The notes under the pieces: generated by a model
Databases searched by the model: none
Told to the model about the DNA's origin: nothing
Seen by the model: the letters and a program-made list of their open reading frames with translations, nothing else
Assembly (NCBI GenBank): GCA_947453145.1
Contig: CANGFA010000001.1
Coordinates: forward strand, 62,001-126,000
DNA length: 64,000 bases
Reading direction: 5' to 3'
Origin: Bacteroidota bacterium
Lineage (GTDB): Bacteria; Bacteroidota; Bacteroidia; Chitinophagales; Chitinophagaceae
In this document: piece by piece, positions 1-7,899 of the stretch
How positions within the stretch are numbered: the first letter of the stretch is position 1
How the letters are laid out: the number at the start of each line of letters is the position of its first letter
Position numbers and translations under genes: made by a program

Positions 1-2
1 TA

Positions 3-341
3 GCAAAGTCTGGCGATTTTTATACTCATTTACTTGGATTAGATACCGTGCCTGAACCTTTTCATGACGGAAAACATATATGGTATAAAACAGCTGAGCA
101 TACCATGTTGCATGTGATACAAGGAGCGTTACAAAAAAAGGAATACTATAAAAATCAGCATACCTGTTTTACAGTTCCTAATTTTAATGCCTTTATAGAA
201 AAATTAAACGTATTAAATTGGTCTTATGAGGATGTTGCCGGCAATAAAAATAAAATTACCACAAGGGTAGATGGGGTTCATCAAATTTGGTTACAAGACC
301 CAGATGGATATTGGTTAGAAATTAACGATGACAACTATTAA
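3..341 (+). CDS. VOC-family (glyoxalase/dioxygenase-like) protein, 5' end outside window
   Basis: The frame is open to the left edge, and the codons before the first possible start (GTG at 48) still read as domain sequence (AKSGDFYTHLLGLDTVPEPF). The GTG is therefore internal and the real start lies outside the window. The pattern FYTHLLGLDTV followed by a C-terminal DPDGYWLEIND is the usual end-of-domain signature of vicinal oxygen chelate proteins; the His of HLLGL and the Glu of WLEI are in the places where such proteins bind a divalent metal. The substrate cannot be told. It sits 29 bases upstream of the esterase and may share its transcript. Confidence 0.8.
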   Translation, partial: AKSGDFYTHLLGLDTVPEPFHDGKHIWYKTAEHTMLHVIQGALQKKEYYKNQHTCFTVPNFNAFIEKLNVLNWSYEDVAGNKNKITTRVDGVHQIWLQDPDGYWLEINDDNY

Positions 342-370
342 ATATAATTATAGAAAATAAAATAAGATTT

Positions 371-1249
371 ATGAAACAAAAAATTGCTTTATTCTTTTTT
401 GCCATTATCACTTTTATTACTGGCTTTAGCCAAGGGAAAGTATTAAGTAAACAAGTTTTAAAAAGTAGTATTTTAAATAGAGACGTTAACTATACCGTGT
501 ATTTACCAGACGGCTATGAAAAAAATGAACGTAATTACCCAGTAACCTATTTATTACATGGATATGGTGATAGCGATGATGGTTGGGTTCAGTTTGGAGA
601 AATAAACCGTTTAGCAGATGCAGCAATTAAAGAAGGTAAAATTGCACCCATGATTATTGTGACTCCCGACGGTTTTAAAAGTTTTTACATGAACGCAGCT
701 GATGGTTCTATGAATTACGAAGATTTTTTTATCAAAGAACTCATTCCACATATTGAAAAAACTTTTAAAGTTAAAACAGAAAAACGTTTTAGAGGTATTG
801 CTGGATTATCGATGGGTGGATATGGAAGTTTATTATATGCTTTAAAATATCCAAATATGTTTGTAGCGGCGGCCCCATTAAGTGCTGCCATTTGGACCGA
901 CAGTGATTGTGAAAACATGCAAGAAGGTATGTATAATACTTATTTTGGTGGCACTATTGGTAAAAGCTTAAAGGGAAAAGAAAGACTTACACCCAATTGG
1001 TATGCAAATAGTGTTTTTAGTATTATAGATAAAAAAACACAAGAAGAATTAGGAGCCGTAAAATATTGGATTGATTGCGGAGATGATGATTTTTTAACAG
1101 TTGGCAATGCACAATTACATATTGCACTTACTAATAAAAAAGTGGCACACGAATTTAGAATTAGGGATGGTGCACATAATTGGACCTATTGGAGAACTGG
1201 CGTAATTGATGCACTTTCTTTTATTAGTGACAACTTTAGACAAAAATAA
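371..1249 (+). CDS. Secreted esterase, esterase-D-like alpha/beta hydrolase
   Basis: A 292-residue protein with an N-terminal signal peptide (hydrophobic residues 5-19, likely cut after FSQ) and an alpha/beta-hydrolase fold of the putative esterase family that includes esterase D and feruloyl-esterase-like enzymes. The nucleophile elbow is GLSMGG with Ser147, the acidic residue lies in CGDDD (236-240), and the catalytic His is in DGAHNW (His269). YLLHGYGDSDDGW (60-72) supplies the oxyanion-hole region. It probably hydrolyses an ester of a sugar or small acyl group outside the cytoplasm; the substrate is not visible. The next gene starts four bases after its stop, so the two are probably co-transcribed. 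Confidence 0.85.
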   Translation: MKQKIALFFFAIITFITGFSQGKVLSKQVLKSSILNRDVNYTVYLPDGYEKNERNYPVTYLLHGYGDSDDGWVQFGEINRLADAAIKEGKIAPMIIVTPDGFKSFYMNAADGSMNYEDFFIKELIPHIEKTFKVKTEKRFRGIAGLSMGGYGSLLYALKYPNMFVAAAPLSAAIWTDSDCENMQEGMYNTYFGGTIGKSLKGKERLTPNWYANSVFSIIDKKTQEELGAVKYWIDCGDDDFLTVGNAQLHIALTNKKVAHEFRIRDGAHNWTYWRTGVIDALSFISDNFRQK

Positions 1250-1253
1250 AGAC

Positions 1254-1745
1254 ATGGACAAGGATATTCAAGTATTTATCACCGGAGGCACTTTTGATAA
1301 GGAATATAATGAGTTAACCGGTAGTTTATATTTTAAAGAAACGCATTTATTTGAAATGTTGGACCTAGGTAGGAGTAGATTGAACTTATCCATTGAAACC
1401 CTAATGATGAAGGATAGCTTAGACTTTGTTGATGCAGATAGAGCAGCGATTGCTGCTGCTTGTAACAATACCAAAAGCAATAAAATTTTAATTACTCATG
1501 GTACCGATACCATGACCATTACTGCCGAATACTTACTTGATAAGTGTACTGAAAAAACCATTGTTTTAACAGGCGCTATGGTACCCTATAAATTTGGCAG
1601 TAGCGATGGTTTATTTAATTTAGGAAGTGCTTTGGCTTTTGTGCAAGTATTGTCACCCGGAGTTTACATTGTCATGAATGGTAAAGTTTTTGAAGCTGGT
1701 AAGGTTAAAAAAAATACAGATAAAGGAGAATTTGAAATTTATTAA
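1254..1745 (+). CDS. Short asparaginase-domain protein (N-terminal domain only)
   Basis: 163 residues from the ATG at 1254; the longer frame from 1206 would run back into the esterase and add nothing conserved. Both nucleophile regions of type I/II L-asparaginases are present: TGGTFD (10-15, with Thr13) and THGTDTM (81-87). Classical asparaginases are about 330 residues with a C-terminal domain that completes the dimer site; here the protein stops after the N-terminal domain and the next gene begins 18 bases later, so this is a compact family and not an obvious recent truncation. Short stand-alone homologues are known in Bacteroidota and Proteobacteria, with poorly defined activity. Amidase activity on asparagine or a related amide is inference. 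Confidence 0.8.
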   Translation: MDKDIQVFITGGTFDKEYNELTGSLYFKETHLFEMLDLGRSRLNLSIETLMMKDSLDFVDADRAAIAAACNNTKSNKILITHGTDTMTITAEYLLDKCTEKTIVLTGAMVPYKFGSSDGLFNLGSALAFVQVLSPGVYIVMNGKVFEAGKVKKNTDKGEFEIY

Positions 1746-1763
1746 TTTAAAATAAAACACACC

Positions 1764-2129
1764 ATGAAAACGACTAAAATTATGTATTGGGTGACTACGG
1801 GTATTATTTCATTATTTGCTTTAAATGCACTTGGCATGAATTCAGAGCAAGCAGTAAAAAGTTTAGCACATTTAGGAATACCAAGATACCTTGGTTATGA
1901 AGTAAGTATTGGACAATTGATTGGCGGCATAATATTAATCATACCTGCTATTCCTGCAAGAATAAAAGAATGGGCCTATGTGGCTTATGGCATTTTATAT
2001 ATAACTGCTGCAATTGCACATCTTTCTCTTGGAGACCCAATTGGACATGCAATTATGGCTATTGTATTCTTTGGTATATTATTATTATCATATAGCAGCT
2101 TCCACAAATTACAGGGAGCAAAAGCATAG
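1764..2129 (+). CDS. DoxX-like integral membrane protein
   Basis: 121 residues with four predicted membrane segments (about 8-25, 46-63, 69-88, 94-112). The layout, with a loop carrying SLAHLGIPRYLGYEV before the second helix and a small glycine-rich third and fourth helix, is that of DoxX-like proteins common in Bacteroidota. No catalytic residues are known for these small members; roles in quinone or thiol redox chemistry have been proposed for relatives only. It closes a run of same-strand genes and is followed by a strong hairpin at 2167-2189. Confidence 0.75.
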   Translation: MKTTKIMYWVTTGIISLFALNALGMNSEQAVKSLAHLGIPRYLGYEVSIGQLIGGIILIIPAIPARIKEWAYVAYGILYITAAIAHLSLGDPIGHAIMAIVFFGILLLSYSSFHKLQGAKA

Positions 2130-2166
2130 TATTCTTTCATTGAATTAATAATTGCATTACTATTAT

Positions 2167-2189
2167 AAAGGCTCCCAATGGGAGCCTTT
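2167..2189. terminator. Bidirectional hairpin terminator between convergent genes
   Basis: Perfect 10-bp stem AAAGGCTCCC / GGGAGCCTTT with a three-base AAT loop, flanked by A/T-rich sequence on both sides. It lies between the convergent DoxX-like gene and the serine hydrolase gene and can serve both strands. Confidence 0.85.
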
Positions 2190-2227
2190 ATAATTTATGA
2201 TCGGATAGTTTAAAAAACCTTTATATA

Positions 2228-3445
2228 CTATTGCTTATTAGGCAAAGCGCTTAATAAAATTTTTAAAAAGCCATCTATTTGTTTGTCTTCTATCCATCTC
2301 ACCACAACAACTAAATCATTTTCTCTATCCACGTAAATGGCATTGGTTCCATTTCCAATATGCGCATAAGCCGATGCAGGTGCCGAAGGATACATTTTTT
2401 GATCTGTATTTAAGAAATAGTTCATAAAACCATATCCAATATTTGTTTTGGAAGGAGTAGTTGATTTATTAATCCAGTCCTCTGAAATGATTTGCTTTCC
2501 ATTCCAGTTGCCTTTTCTTAAAGTTAATAACCCAAATCTGGCCATATCATAAGCATTAATAAACATGCCACCACCAAAATGACCACCACCACTTACCGAC
2601 TGTATTAATTTACCATCTAATACAATCCACGCATTATGATATCCAGTCCAAGCCCATGTATTAGAAGCGCCAATTGGATTCATCACCTGTTCTCTTAATA
2701 CTTCGGGTAAGGGTTTACGCCATACCGTAGTAGCTGCTAAAGCCAATGCATTTACACGTGTATCATTGTATTTATAAACAGTTCCGGGTTCAAATCTTTT
2801 TCTGGTGGTCCAATCATCTTGCTTATCTGATGGGCGGTCTGCCCAATCCGGCTTTCCCCAAAGTACGCCTTCCCAATCGCTGTTTTGTCTTAATAAATGA
2901 TCCCAACTAATTTTTTTATTGTGATCGGTGTCAAAGGGATAAATAAATGAAGTTTTTGCAATTGGATTTTCATTTAAATTAACAACGCTTTCACTTACCA
3001 TTTGAATTGGAGGCAAATAAGTATATACCTTGTCGTCTACCGATTTAATGATGCCTTTGTCATAAGCTAAACCTACCACTGTTGATACAAAACTTTTAGT
3101 AACACTATGGGTCATTTCAACAGACGCTGGGTTTCCCCACTGGGCAATGATATAGCCTTTATAAATCACCAAACCCGTTGCAGGTCCTCTATCCGCCATA
3201 GGACCTATTGGATCAGAAAATGGTTCTTTACCATATTGCATAGCTTGGCTTAACCATAAATTTTTAGGATACTTAGTTTCATTATCCTTAGCAAACTGAA
3301 TTGCTTGATTTAATTTAGAAGTATCAATTTTAAAACTTACCGGAGTTTTTATTTCCCAATTATCAGCTGTTGGAAAATAATTTTTGATTTGTGCATGACC
3401 CGTAATTGCAATCAATATCAAAATAGGAATTAAAGATTTTTTCAT
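2228..3445 (-). CDS. Secreted serine hydrolase, beta-lactamase/PBP class C fold
   Basis: 405 residues from the ATG at 3445; a TTG three codons upstream is less likely because MKKSLIPILILIAITGHAQ is a complete signal peptide. The three hallmarks of the penicilloyl-serine family are present: Ser-x-x-Lys at SVTK (114-117), YKYND (224-228) in the place of Tyr-x-Asn, and HIGNG (362-366) in the place of the Lys/His-Thr-Gly strand. Members act as esterases, D-aminopeptidases or peptidoglycan enzymes; true lactamase activity is not implied. It follows the M28 peptidase gene by only nine bases on the same strand, so the two probably form an operon for extracytoplasmic peptide or ester breakdown. Confidence 0.87.
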   Translation of the reverse strand: MKKSLIPILILIAITGHAQIKNYFPTADNWEIKTPVSFKIDTSKLNQAIQFAKDNETKYPKNLWLSQAMQYGKEPFSDPIGPMADRGPATGLVIYKGYIIAQWGNPASVEMTHSVTKSFVSTVVGLAYDKGIIKSVDDKVYTYLPPIQMVSESVVNLNENPIAKTSFIYPFDTDHNKKISWDHLLRQNSDWEGVLWGKPDWADRPSDKQDDWTTRKRFEPGTVYKYNDTRVNALALAATTVWRKPLPEVLREQVMNPIGASNTWAWTGYHNAWIVLDGKLIQSVSGGGHFGGGMFINAYDMARFGLLTLRKGNWNGKQIISEDWINKSTTPSKTNIGYGFMNYFLNTDQKMYPSAPASAYAHIGNGTNAIYVDRENDLVVVVRWIEDKQIDGFLKILLSALPNKQ

Positions 3446-3454
3446 GGGTAGCAA

Positions 3455-4750
3455 CTATTTTAATTGTTTAGTGTCTACTCTAGAAGGTGTATCCTTTCCG
3501 GAAATAATAGTTCTTGAACTTAATGCAATGGCTTTAATAATTTCATTCATATTATCCATATCCAAGGTTTGAAACTCATCACTTGGTTTGTGGTAATTAG
3601 GCTCACTGTCCATTTTTGAGGTAGAAATGGTATGTGCTGGCACCCCTAATCTTGCAAGAGTTGCATTGTCGGAACGATAAAATAAATTTTGATCGGTATA
3701 AGGATCCGGATAAAATTTAAAGGCCGAACCTTCTAAATTCTTTTGTAAAATATCACCCATATTTGTTTTTTCATATCCAGTAATATAGGCGCTGTTTTTC
3801 CCCCATTTGCTTTCGGTACCAATCATTTCTAAATTAAACATGGCTTTCACAGTCAAAGGATCAAATTGTTTTGAAAAATATTGTGCACCAAAACCACCCA
3901 CTTCTTCGGCCGTGAATGCAACAAAAATAAGGGTGCGTTCGTTATTGTTTAATTTTTTAAAATACTTGGAAAGCATAATCATAGCAGTGGTTCCAGCGGC
4001 ATCATCATTAGCTCCATTATAAATAGAATCTCCATTTACTGCTTTAGCACCATTAATTCCTAGGTGATCATAATGACCTGAAAAAATAACATACTCATTT
4101 GCTAAGGATTTTCCAGGAATCACGCCCACCACATTTGCCAACGCTAAATTTTCAATTTTGTGGGTTGCTTCAATATTAAATTTAGTAGGTGTTGCATTCG
4201 TTAAAATAAAGGCAACTGTTTTTTGATCGGCAGTAATATTAGATTTAAGTTGAACGAGTCTCGAAAAATTATTAGCGAAACTTTCATCAACTAAAACAAT
4301 ATAATTGGTATTTGAAGAAAGGAACTTGCGTGTAGCTTGGCCCAAATTATCTTCTTTATTAATTTTTACAATTTGATAGCCACTGGTTTCACTTATACTT
4401 ATAGTAGGTTGTGCGGTAACCACAATAATATTTTTAGCATCTATTGCAGTTCCATCTAAATTACCATTTGCAGATACAAACTTGGCACTTAGCTTGGAAA
4501 AGGATTGTAAATAAGAATTGGCATTGTTGAACTTGTTTAGTCCTACTTGTTTAAACTCATTGGCAATAAAGTCTGCTGCTTTATCAATCCCCTTGGAAAA
4601 GGTACGTCTCCCTTCCAATTCATCAGAAGATAAATATTTTTCTATCCTTTCGGTTTCTGATTTATTAATAATTGAATTCGCATCTTGTGCTATTAATTGA
4701 ACACTCATGAAGGAAGATAAAATGAATAAGCACACTACATTTTTTTTCAT
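3455..4750 (-). CDS. Secreted M28-family zinc aminopeptidase
   Basis: 431 residues with signal peptide (cut near IAQ, residue 21). The M28 dinuclear zinc site is readable: SGHYDH (His226, Asp228), GANDDAAG (Asp249/250), catalytic and metal-bridging Glu pair AEE (282-283), an acidic residue in NLEMIG (Glu308, where Asp is more usual) and NYHKPSDE (His387). Residues 30-215 hold the lead-in region with a protease-associated-like insertion. It would trim peptides outside the cytoplasm. First gene of a two-gene operon with the serine hydrolase; divergent from the ECF sigma gene across a 74-base gap. Confidence 0.9.
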   Translation of the reverse strand: MKKNVVCLFILSSFMSVQLIAQDANSIINKSETERIEKYLSSDELEGRRTFSKGIDKAADFIANEFKQVGLNKFNNANSYLQSFSKLSAKFVSANGNLDGTAIDAKNIIVVTAQPTISISETSGYQIVKINKEDNLGQATRKFLSSNTNYIVLVDESFANNFSRLVQLKSNITADQKTVAFILTNATPTKFNIEATHKIENLALANVVGVIPGKSLANEYVIFSGHYDHLGINGAKAVNGDSIYNGANDDAAGTTAMIMLSKYFKKLNNNERTLIFVAFTAEEVGGFGAQYFSKQFDPLTVKAMFNLEMIGTESKWGKNSAYITGYEKTNMGDILQKNLEGSAFKFYPDPYTDQNLFYRSDNATLARLGVPAHTISTSKMDSEPNYHKPSDEFQTLDMDNMNEIIKAIALSSRTIISGKDTPSRVDTKQLK

Positions 4751-4824
4751 AATTAATTTGTTAAATATTAAGTCTTAAAGATAAGCATTAAACTATTCTA
4801 GTAAAGTATTGTCTAAATTTGTAT

Positions 4825-5367
4825 ATGCAAAGCGACCAAGAATTGGTATTGGAATTTAAACAGTCCTCTCAAAGGGAGGGGCCCTATACTATTTTGCTAA
4901 AGCGTCATCAACAAAAGGTTTATTATCAAATTAAAAGAATGCTCAACAATCATATGGATGCAGATGATGTGGCACAGCAGGTATGGATAAAAGTTTGGAA
5001 TAAGTTGGATGGGTTTAAAATGGAAAGTGAGTTTTCGACCTGGTTATTTAGGATCGCTTACAACGAAACCCTAAATTTCCTTCAAAAAGAAAAAAGGCAG
5101 GCGGGGCACGAAGTGGATGCCGAAAATATGGACTACGAAAAGGCCTCCAGTGGCAGCGATCATCCAAAATCTACTCAAATTCAGATAGCACTAGACACTG
5201 CGGTAAAACAACTGCCTGAAAAACAAAGATTTGTGTTTATGCTACGCTATTTTGAGGAGTTGAATTACGAAAAAATTGCAAAAATAACGGGCACCACAGA
5301 GGGGGGTGCTAAAGCCAATTATCACCAGGCATTAAAAAAAATGGAAGAAATTTTAAAGAAGAATTAA
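4825..5367 (+). CDS. ECF-type RNA polymerase sigma factor
   Basis: 180 residues from ATG 4825 (a TTG at 4819 is in frame). Region 2 is seen as DADDVAQQVWIKVWNKLDGF and the following STWLFRIAYNETLNFL; region 4 is LPEKQRFVFMLRYFEELNYE followed by the recognition helix region TTEGGAKANYHQALKKM. The size and the lack of regions 1 and 3 fit the extracytoplasmic-function group. The next gene encodes a single-pass membrane protein in the position of an anti-sigma factor, and the one after a periplasmic Spy/CpxP-like protein, so an envelope-stress regulon is likely (inference). Confidence 0.9.
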   Translation: MQSDQELVLEFKQSSQREGPYTILLKRHQQKVYYQIKRMLNNHMDADDVAQQVWIKVWNKLDGFKMESEFSTWLFRIAYNETLNFLQKEKRQAGHEVDAENMDYEKASSGSDHPKSTQIQIALDTAVKQLPEKQRFVFMLRYFEELNYEKIAKITGTTEGGAKANYHQALKKMEEILKKN

Positions 5368-5394
5368 ACCTTGGATATAAGAAACAGTCAAATA

Positions 5395-5856
5395 ATGGAA
5401 ATGAATAATAAATTAGAAGATATGAGCCTTTCAGAAGACAAAGCTTTGGCAAATGCCCTTTTTGGAAAAGAGGTACTTTCTAAGTTTGAGGCCCATAATA
5501 GATTGGTTGAAGAGGATTATTTTGACCGCCAAGCGGCCTTAATTATAAAAGCTACAAAAAATAAAAAAGCGCCGCTATTTAAAATTGGAAGCTATCGCAA
5601 ATTAGCCATTGCTGCTGCGCTATTAACCATTGTAGCGACTACTTATTTATACTTACAAAAAAACAGGGAAACAGAAACGGTTCCTGCTTATGTTAAGTTA
5701 GAGGAAATTCCTATTTCAGAAATGGAGAACTATTTAAACTCAAACGAAGCATTGGCAGAAATAGATTGGCAAACTCAAATTAATAATGAAGTAGAGAACT
5801 TGGAAACCTTGGAGTTGAATTCACCTGCAAATAAAGACAGCAATAAATTAGAATAG
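5395..5856 (+). CDS. Single-pass membrane protein, probable anti-sigma factor
   Basis: 153 residues from ATG 5395; a TTG at 5371, just after the sigma-factor stop, would add eight residues. The N-terminal about 65 residues are charged and presumably cytoplasmic, followed by one membrane helix (about 69-87, LAIAAALLTIVATTYLYL) and an acidic outer tail. No zinc-binding HxxxCxxC anti-sigma motif is visible, so the assignment rests on gene order and topology. Four or fewer bases separate the frame from the sigma gene if TTG is used. Not recognised as a named family. Confidence 0.65.
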   Translation: MEMNNKLEDMSLSEDKALANALFGKEVLSKFEAHNRLVEEDYFDRQAALIIKATKNKKAPLFKIGSYRKLAIAAALLTIVATTYLYLQKNRETETVPAYVKLEEIPISEMENYLNSNEALAEIDWQTQINNEVENLETLELNSPANKDSNKLE

Positions 5857-5894
5857 ATTAGAATAATTTTTTAATAATTAAATTAATATAGAAA

Positions 5895-6329
5895 ATGAAA
5901 AAGATTTTCCTTTTATGTTTAGTGTTTACAATGGCCCTTGCAGCAAATGCACAACCACCTCAAGGACAAGGCGGTGGCGGCAGAGGACCTGGTCCTGGAA
6001 AAGGCGGCAGAGGTGCAAACAAAGAAAAAGTTGAAATGTATAAAGTTCAATTTATGACCGAAAAATTGGCATTAACAACTGCCGAAGCGGAGCTATTTTG
6101 GCCAGTATATGAAGCACAAAAAAAGGCAATGAAACAAATAATTGAAACCAAATCTGGTGACGAGATTCAATTACAAGAAGCCGTTTTAAATGCACGAAAA
6201 AAATACAAAGCCGACTTAAAGCCTGTGTTAAAAACAGATGAAAGAGTTAATGAGGCTTTAAAATTAGAACGTGAATTTTTAAAGAAAATTCGTACTGAAG
6301 TAAACAAAAGAAAAGGTTTTAGAGCATAG
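5895..6329 (+). CDS. Secreted Spy/CpxP-like periplasmic protein with Gly-rich N-terminus
   Basis: 144 residues: signal peptide (residues 1-19, ending ANAQ), a low-complexity stretch rich in Gly, Pro and Gln (about 20-42), then an all-helical, lysine-rich domain (about 45-140) with FMTEKLALTTAEAELFWPVY. The phrase LALTTAEAELFWPVY and the spacing of helices resemble the LTxxQ-type periplasmic chaperone/sensor proteins of the Spy/CpxP type, though LTxxQ itself is not exact. Third gene of the sigma cassette, closed by a strong terminator. A role as envelope chaperone or as sensor for the upstream membrane protein is inference. Confidence 0.7.
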   Translation: MKKIFLLCLVFTMALAANAQPPQGQGGGGRGPGPGKGGRGANKEKVEMYKVQFMTEKLALTTAEAELFWPVYEAQKKAMKQIIETKSGDEIQLQEAVLNARKKYKADLKPVLKTDERVNEALKLEREFLKKIRTEVNKRKGFRA

Positions 6330-6346
6330 CAAGGTTTTTAATTTAT

Positions 6347-6378
6347 AAAGACGCCTCCAATTCATTGGGGGCGTCTTT
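6347..6378 (+). terminator. Rho-independent terminator of the sigma-factor cassette
   Basis: Stem AAAGACGCCTCCAA pairing with TTGGGGGCGTCTTT (one G-U pair), short TTCA loop, followed by ATTTTAT. It ends the transcript of the three-gene sigma cassette 18 bases after the last stop. Confidence 0.88.
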
Positions 6379-6421
6379 ATTTTATGGGTATCCTTTAGTA
6401 TATTAGAGGATAATTTATTTT

Positions 6422-7861
6422 ATGAAAAGAATTTTAAGTGTCGTTGGTATATTGGTTTTAGGCATGAGCACTTTTATTGGCATAAAAACCATTACCAACA
6501 AGCCTAGCAATAATTTAAAAGAAGTGAATTTATTGGCATTGCCAGAAAATGCAATTACGCATATGTCCAGTGCAATCCAACTAAGAACTGAAACCCCAAA
6601 TGATGAATACCAATTTGATACGGCCACGTTTATCAACTACCGAAAGTTTATTGAAACCGCTTACCCGCTAATTCATAAAAATTTAACTAGAACTATCATT
6701 GATAGTTTCAACTATATATATGAATGGAAAGGCAGTGACCCTTCTATTTTACCTATGGTTTTAATGGCACATTATGATGTAGTCCCGGTAGAAGAGTCGG
6801 CTATTAAACTATGGAATGCAAAACCTTATGGTGGTGAAGTAAAAGATAATTATATATGGGGAAGAGGTGTCTTAGATGATAAGTCAAGTATGATAAGCAT
6901 TTTAGAGGCAGCCGAAACACAATTAGCCAAAGGCTTTACACCTAAGCAAACTATTTTATTGTGTTTTGGCGCAGACGAAGAGTCTAGTGGCAAGGGTGCA
7001 ACCGCGATGGTAAATTATTTTAAAAAAAATAATAAAAAATTTGATCTAGTAGTAGACGAAGGAGGCGAGATCTCAACAGAAAATAATAAATCCATAAAAG
7101 CACCTATTGCCTCCATTGGGGTAGGCGAAAAAGGGTATGTAACATTGGTATTAACTGCTCAAAAAGCAGGTGGACATTCTTCCATACCGGCAGAACATAC
7201 TGCCATTGATATGCTAAGCAACGCCATTGCTAAAGTAAGCCAAAACCCAATGCCAACTAAACTTACCGCGCCCATTGAAGCGTATCTGGAAAGCATAAGC
7301 GCATACAATGAAAACTTTTTTGACAAAATGAAATTATCCAACCTATGGCTCTTTAAAAGTAGTGTGGTAAATTCAATGACCAAGTATCCTTCCAGCAATG
7401 CATTGGTTCGCACAACACTTGTACCTACCGTATTTAATAGTGGTGTTAGAGATAATGTAATTCCCACTTTTGCATCTGCATATATTAACAGTCGCATACT
7501 TCCAGGACAATCCAGCAAAGAGGTATATGATTACGTAACTAAAACCATTAATGATACCAATATTAAAATCACGTATTATAAAAATTACATGACGGAACCC
7601 TCACCCACCACCAATGTAAATAGTAAATATTACAAACGTGTAGAAAAAATAGTACGGGCAATAGTGAAAGATGTAGTAGTAGCACCTATGTTAATGGTGG
7701 GAGCTACAGACTCCAGAAATTATAGAGAAGTTAGTGAAGGCGTTGTTAATTTTACCCCATTAACCGATGCGAAAGGTTATCATGGTATTGACGAAAGAAT
7801 GCTTATTTCGGATTTTCAAAAATGTTTTAATTTTTATACCTTGCTTATAAAGGGTGAATAA
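6422..7861 (+). CDS. M20-family metallopeptidase (PM20D1/carboxypeptidase-like), membrane-anchored or exported
   Basis: 479 residues. An N-terminal hydrophobic segment (5-22) acts as signal or anchor. The M20 zinc site is visible: AHYDVVPV (His117, Asp119), GRGVLDDKSS (Asp152/153) and the catalytic Glu in GADEESSG (Glu186/187); the dimerisation insert contains KAGGHSSIP. The length and the AHYDVVP/GRGxxDDK pattern fit the PM20D1-like subgroup, which cleaves or forms N-acyl amino acids and dipeptides. Stands alone between a terminator and the amidohydrolase gene 38 bases downstream. Confidence 0.87.
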   Translation: MKRILSVVGILVLGMSTFIGIKTITNKPSNNLKEVNLLALPENAITHMSSAIQLRTETPNDEYQFDTATFINYRKFIETAYPLIHKNLTRTIIDSFNYIYEWKGSDPSILPMVLMAHYDVVPVEESAIKLWNAKPYGGEVKDNYIWGRGVLDDKSSMISILEAAETQLAKGFTPKQTILLCFGADEESSGKGATAMVNYFKKNNKKFDLVVDEGGEISTENNKSIKAPIASIGVGEKGYVTLVLTAQKAGGHSSIPAEHTAIDMLSNAIAKVSQNPMPTKLTAPIEAYLESISAYNENFFDKMKLSNLWLFKSSVVNSMTKYPSSNALVRTTLVPTVFNSGVRDNVIPTFASAYINSRILPGQSSKEVYDYVTKTINDTNIKITYYKNYMTEPSPTTNVNSKYYKRVEKIVRAIVKDVVVAPMLMVGATDSRNYREVSEGVVNFTPLTDAKGYHGIDERMLISDFQKCFNFYTLLIKGE

Positions 7862-7899
7862 TTTTGATTGATAATAAATACACTTATAAATAAATTTTT

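Noticed and set aside
48-341. Complete VOC gene starting at GTG 48
   Set aside because: The codons before 48 continue the domain with no stop to the window edge; the gene is cut off.
1206-1253. Upstream start of the asparaginase-domain protein
   Set aside because: The extra 16 residues overlap the esterase gene and are not domain-like.
4814-4821. TAAATTTG as a promoter box for the ECF sigma gene
   Set aside because: It lies only three bases before ATG 4825, so a transcript from it would start at or after the start codon. No -33 box fits either.
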